In this document: positions 4,863-7,198 of the stretch, piece by piece
How the letters are laid out: the number at the start of each line of letters is the position of its first letter
How positions within the stretch are numbered: position 1 is the first letter of the stretch
From: Anaerolineales bacterium
Lineage (GTDB): Bacteria; Chloroflexota; Anaerolineae; Anaerolineales; Villigracilaceae
DNA: 7,198 nt
Assembly (NCBI GenBank): GCA_017882065.1
Contig: JADGQD010000104.1
Coordinates: 1-7,198 of the forward strand
Direction of reading: 5' to 3'
Position numbers and translations under genes: made by a program
The notes under the pieces: model-generated
What the model was told of the DNA's origin: nothing
Database searches by the model: none
What the model saw: the letters and a program-made list of their open reading frames with translations, nothing else

Positions 4863-5972
4863 ATGGCGCGTGAAATGTGGAAAGGCAACGAAGCCATTGC
4901 CGAGGCGGCCGTGCGCGCCGGCTTGGAGGCCTATTTCGGCTACCCCATCACCCCGCAGAATGAAGTGCTCGAATACCTCTCTCATCGCATGCCCGAGTTG
5001 GGACGTGCTTTCGTCCAGGCCGAGAGTGAACCGGCAGCCATCAACATGGTCTATGGCGCAGCCTGTACCGGGGCGCGCGTGATGACCTCCTCCTCCAGCC
5101 CGGGCATCAGCCTGATGCAGGAGGGACTGTCGTACATCGCTGGGACCGAGGTCCCGATGGTGCTGGTCAACGTGATGCGCGGCGGCCCCGGCCTGGGTAA
5201 CATCGCCCCCTCGCAGGGCGATTACAACCAGATCTGCAAGGGCGGCGGCCACGGGGATTACCATCCCATCGTGCTGGCTCCGGCCTCGATCCAGGAGGCC
5301 GTGGACTTGGTGCCGGTCGCTTTCGAACTGGCTCACAAATACCTGAACATCTGCACCATCCTGATTGATGGTTCCATAGGACAGATGATGGAACCGGTCC
5401 AGCTGCCGGAGATGCAGCCGGTCGCCCGGAAGGAATACGACTGGGCCGTGAGCGGGGCGAAGGGACGCAAACGCCACTTCCTGAGTTCGATCTACCTCGA
5501 CGTCCCGACCGAGGAAAAAGTCAACCTGCGCATCCTCGGACGCTGGCGCGAAGCTCAGGCCAACGAAATCCGTTTCAAGGAATATTTCATGGAGGATGCC
5601 GAACATATCGTCATCGGTTTCGGCACCGCGGGCCGGATTGCGCTTTCTGCCGTGCGCACCGCCCGGGCGCTGGGAATCAAAGTCGGGTTATTCCGCCCCA
5701 TCAGCGTCAACCCCTTCCCCTACAAGCGGGTGGAGGAACTGTGCAAGCGGGCCAAATCCTTCCTGGTGGTGGAGATGAACACCGGGCAGATGCTCAAGGA
5801 CGTCCAGGCGGCGGTCAGGAACCGGATCCCGGTACGGTTTTACGGGCGCCTGGGGGGCGTGATGCCCTTCCCGGATGAATTCGTCCACGAGATCCAGGAA
5901 ATGATCAAGAACCCCGGCAAGCCGGAAGATGATCCCGCCGACCTGTGGTATCTGCGGATGATGGCACGCTGA
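4863..5972 (+). CDS. 2-oxoacid:ferredoxin oxidoreductase, alpha subunit (VorB/KorA type)
   Basis: A 369-aa subunit matching the family's usual length. It contributes the pyrimidine-binding half of the TPP site and the C-terminal domain II. Visible landmarks: WKGNEAIAEAAVRAG (6-20), the conserved YPITPQ (27-32) that contacts substrate in OFOR alpha chains, QAESEPAAINMVYGA (52-66) with the glutamate region that would activate the TPP aminopyrimidine, MTSSSSPG (74-81), MRGGPGLGN (105-113), and domain II from about 245 (IVIGFGTAGRIA, then LFRPISVNPFP at 276-286). The wording closely follows VorB-type chains (3-methyl-2-oxobutanoate oxidoreductase), but automated naming in this family is loose and KorA (2-oxoglutarate) is a real alternative. 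With beta and gamma it catalyses 2-oxoacid + CoA + oxidised ferredoxin to acyl-CoA + CO2 + reduced ferredoxin in the cytoplasm, reversibly. Beta follows 14 nt later. Confidence 0.94.
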   Translation: MAREMWKGNEAIAEAAVRAGLEAYFGYPITPQNEVLEYLSHRMPELGRAFVQAESEPAAINMVYGAACTGARVMTSSSSPGISLMQEGLSYIAGTEVPMVLVNVMRGGPGLGNIAPSQGDYNQICKGGGHGDYHPIVLAPASIQEAVDLVPVAFELAHKYLNICTILIDGSIGQMMEPVQLPEMQPVARKEYDWAVSGAKGRKRHFLSSIYLDVPTEEKVNLRILGRWREAQANEIRFKEYFMEDAEHIVIGFGTAGRIALSAVRTARALGIKVGLFRPISVNPFPYKRVEELCKRAKSFLVVEMNTGQMLKDVQAAVRNRIPVRFYGRLGGVMPFPDEFVHEIQEMIKNPGKPEDDPADLWYLRMMAR

Positions 5973-5986
5973 GATGAGAGGTAATT

Positions 5987-6769
5987 ATGGCTGCAACTAT
6001 CGTTAATCCTGAGAATCTGGTCTACTCCCGCCCCAAAGGATTCACGGACATGCCTTCGCATTATTGTCCCGGCTGCACGCATGGGACAGCGCAACGTCTG
6101 GTGGCCGAAGTGCTGGAAGAAATGAATATACTGGATAAATCCATCGGCGTGGCGCCGGTCGGCTGCGCGGTGTTCGCCTACAATTATATTGACATTGACT
6201 TCGTCGAGGCCGCCCACGGGCGCGCTCCGGCGATGGCCACCGGCATCAAGCGCGTCCTGCCTGACCGTGTCGTCTTCTCCTACCAGGGCGATGGCGACCT
6301 GGCTTCGATCGGCATGGCGGAAACCGTCCACGCCGCGGCGCGCGGGGAAAACATCACTATCATCTTCATCAACAACGCCATCTACGGCATGACCGGCGGC
6401 CAGATGGCCCCCACCACCCTGCCCGGCATGAAGACGACTTCTTCGCCCAACGGCCGAGATGTGGAGACGCAGGGCTATCCCATCCGTGTGTCCGAGATGC
6501 TGGCCACGCTGGACGGTGCCGGCTACATTGTCCGGCGCAGTCTGCACGACCCGAAGAACATCCGCCTGGCGAAGAAAGCGATCCGTCTCGCGTTCGAAAC
6601 GCAGGTACACGGCCTGGGCTTCTCGATGGTGGAACTGCTCTCCACTTGCAGCACCGGCTGGGGCATGACGCCGGTCGAATCGCTGGCGTGGCTGGAAGAG
6701 CATATGATCCCGGCCTTCCCGCTCGGCGATTATAAGATTGCGTCGTCGGTGGCAGCGCTAAAAATTTAA
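5987..6769 (+). CDS. 2-oxoacid:ferredoxin oxidoreductase, beta subunit (TPP-binding)
   Basis: A 260-aa subunit carrying the diphosphate-binding half of the TPP site and the proximal 4Fe-4S cluster. The TPP/Mg motif runs from GDGD (101-104) to INN (128-130), followed by the typical NAIYGMTGGQMAPTT (130-144). Four cysteines fit the known cluster ligands of OFOR beta chains: CPGC (Cys27, Cys30), VGC (Cys60) and LLSTCSTGW (Cys221). All key residues are present and the length is normal, so the subunit should be functional. GAGAGG lies 5 nt before the ATG, a moderate ribosome binding site. The order delta-alpha-beta-gamma with no foreign genes inserted matches the four-subunit arrangement. The C-terminus (ASSVAALKI) ends just before an inverted-repeat region that separates it from the gamma gene. 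Substrate specificity (branched-chain 2-oxoacid versus 2-oxoglutarate) is not determined by these motifs. Confidence 0.95.
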   Translation: MAATIVNPENLVYSRPKGFTDMPSHYCPGCTHGTAQRLVAEVLEEMNILDKSIGVAPVGCAVFAYNYIDIDFVEAAHGRAPAMATGIKRVLPDRVVFSYQGDGDLASIGMAETVHAAARGENITIIFINNAIYGMTGGQMAPTTLPGMKTTSSPNGRDVETQGYPIRVSEMLATLDGAGYIVRRSLHDPKNIRLAKKAIRLAFETQVHGLGFSMVELLSTCSTGWGMTPVESLAWLEEHMIPAFPLGDYKIASSVAALKI

Positions 6770-6775
6770 AAATTT

Positions 6776-6841
6776 ACCGCAGAGGGCCAGAGCACGCAGA
6801 GAAACCCGTTTTTTCTCCGCGCTCTCCACGACCTCTGTGGC
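6776..6841. repeat. Imperfect inverted repeat between beta and gamma genes
   Basis: The left arm (about 6776-6804, beginning ACCGCAGAGG and containing ACGCAGAGAAA) pairs imperfectly with the right arm (about 6811-6841, TTTTCTCCGCGCTCT then ACCTCTGTGGC) around a short CCCGTT loop. Most positions of 29-31-nt arms can pair, with a few mismatches and bulges. The internal near-repeats of CGCAGAG/CCAGAG recall the dispersed CGCAGAG-type inverted repeats found in intergenic regions of many bacterial genomes (from memory). As RNA it would be a long hairpin just upstream of the gamma ribosome binding site. It is a probable mobile or amplified repeat, not a classical terminator, because no T-tract follows on the plus strand. 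Confidence 0.65.
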
Positions 6842-6860
6842 AAGAAAGGGAAAATGCACA

Positions 6861-7198
6861 ATGCAAACTGAAGTTTTTCTGGCTGGTTTCGGCGGACAGG
6901 GTGTCATGTTCGCTGGTCAGGTGCTTTCTTATGCCGCCATGGATATCGGCAAAGAGGTGACCTGGATCCCCTCTTATGGCCCGGAAATGCGCGGCGGTAC
7001 GGCCAACTGCACCGTCGTCATCGCGGACGAAGAGATTGGCTCGCCGCTGGTGCAGAATCCACCCGCGGTCATTGTCATGAACCTTCCGTCGCTCGACAAA
7101 TATGAGTCGATAGTCAAACCGGGCGGCGTGTTGATCGTCAATTCCTCGATGGTGGACCGTGACGTAGCCCGCAGCGACATCACTTGGGTCTCCATCCC
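6861..7198 (+). CDS. 2-oxoacid:ferredoxin oxidoreductase, gamma subunit (partial, cut by window end)
   Basis: The first 112 codons of the gamma chain (full family length about 180-190 aa); no stop is reached in the window. It begins MQTEVFLAGFGGQGVMFAGQ, with the glycine-rich GFGGQG (9-14) typical of the POR/KOR gamma fold, then PSYGPEMRGGTANC (38-51), the family's most conserved block, and VMNLPSLDKYE (82-92). Gamma completes the OFOR core with alpha and beta and helps form the CoA-binding region. Start choice: the ATG at 6861 is in frame with the conserved opening and has AAAGGG about 10 nt upstream. The nearer upstream ATG at 6854 is out of frame and stops after five codons. The gene lies 91 bp after beta, an unusually wide gap for this operon, filled by an inverted repeat. 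Confidence 0.93.
   Translation, partial: MQTEVFLAGFGGQGVMFAGQVLSYAAMDIGKEVTWIPSYGPEMRGGTANCTVVIADEEIGSPLVQNPPAVIVMNLPSLDKYESIVKPGGVLIVNSSMVDRDVARSDITWVSI

Noticed and set aside
4803..5606. 267-aa open frame on the minus strand opposite the alpha subunit gene
   Set aside because: It is antisense to a gene with full family motifs, has His/Asp/Gly-rich composition typical of a shadow frame in GC-rich DNA, and has no recognisable domain.
5840..6703. 287-aa open frame on the minus strand opposite the alpha and beta genes
   Set aside because: It is antisense to the well-supported beta gene, Arg/His/Gly-rich, and has no domain; it is a shadow.
6854..6871. ATG at 6854 as a gamma-subunit start or upstream leader peptide
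   Set aside because: It is out of frame with gamma and stops after five codons; it is too short to support as a gene.
1..7198. CRISPR array, tRNA/rRNA genes, insertion sequence or prophage signature
   Set aside because: No regularly spaced direct repeats, no tRNA-like cloverleaf, and no transposase or phage-like frame were seen on either strand.

Overview
The window looks like ordinary chromosome from a moderately GC-rich, probably anaerobic bacterium, most likely of the phylum Chloroflexota (Anaerolineae-like). This placement is an inference from gene content: secreted lipoproteins with Thr/Pro-rich linkers, a YCF48-like propeller protein, a lipoprotein ending in a Gmad2-like domain, a DUF2892-type membrane protein and a four-subunit 2-oxoacid:ferredoxin oxidoreductase. 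No rRNA or other marker gene is present to confirm it.

Left part (1-2373, minus strand). At the left edge are the first 13 codons of a small membrane protein (DUF2892/YgaP-like). Next comes a two-gene lipoprotein unit: a seven-Asp-box, YCF48-like beta-propeller lipoprotein (1132-2373), followed 12 nt later by a lipoprotein with an EF-hand-like loop and a C-terminal Gmad2-like domain (166-1119). A GC-rich hairpin (123-152) closes this unit. For both lipoproteins a start inside the longest reading frame is chosen, because it gives a Shine-Dalgarno site and a lipobox signal peptide.

Middle (2529-4306, minus strand). A two-gene operon runs from a strong sigma70-type promoter (TTGACA-17-TAGAAT, 4346-4374). 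It encodes a 182-aa protein of unknown function that appears to be two tandem copies of one small domain, then a thiolase with all catalytic residues. The thiolase carries an in-frame palindromic sequence near its C-terminus that looks like a captured dispersed repeat. A perfect 12-bp hairpin (2482-2506) lies just downstream.

Right part (4503-7198, plus strand). A divergent operon encodes a ferredoxin-type 2-oxoacid oxidoreductase in the order delta (2x[4Fe-4S]) - alpha (VorB/KorA type) - beta (TPP and one [4Fe-4S]) - gamma (cut by the window end). Together these would oxidise a 2-oxoacid with CoA to an acyl-CoA, CO2 and reduced ferredoxin, or run in reverse. An imperfect inverted repeat of about 65 bp separates beta from gamma. 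The thiolase and the oxidoreductase share acyl-CoA chemistry and start from one 300-bp intergenic region, which suggests but does not prove co-regulation.

I did not find a clearly new multi-gene system. The observations most worth a second look are the repeat inside the thiolase, the internally duplicated unknown protein, and the repeat element inside the oxidoreductase operon.
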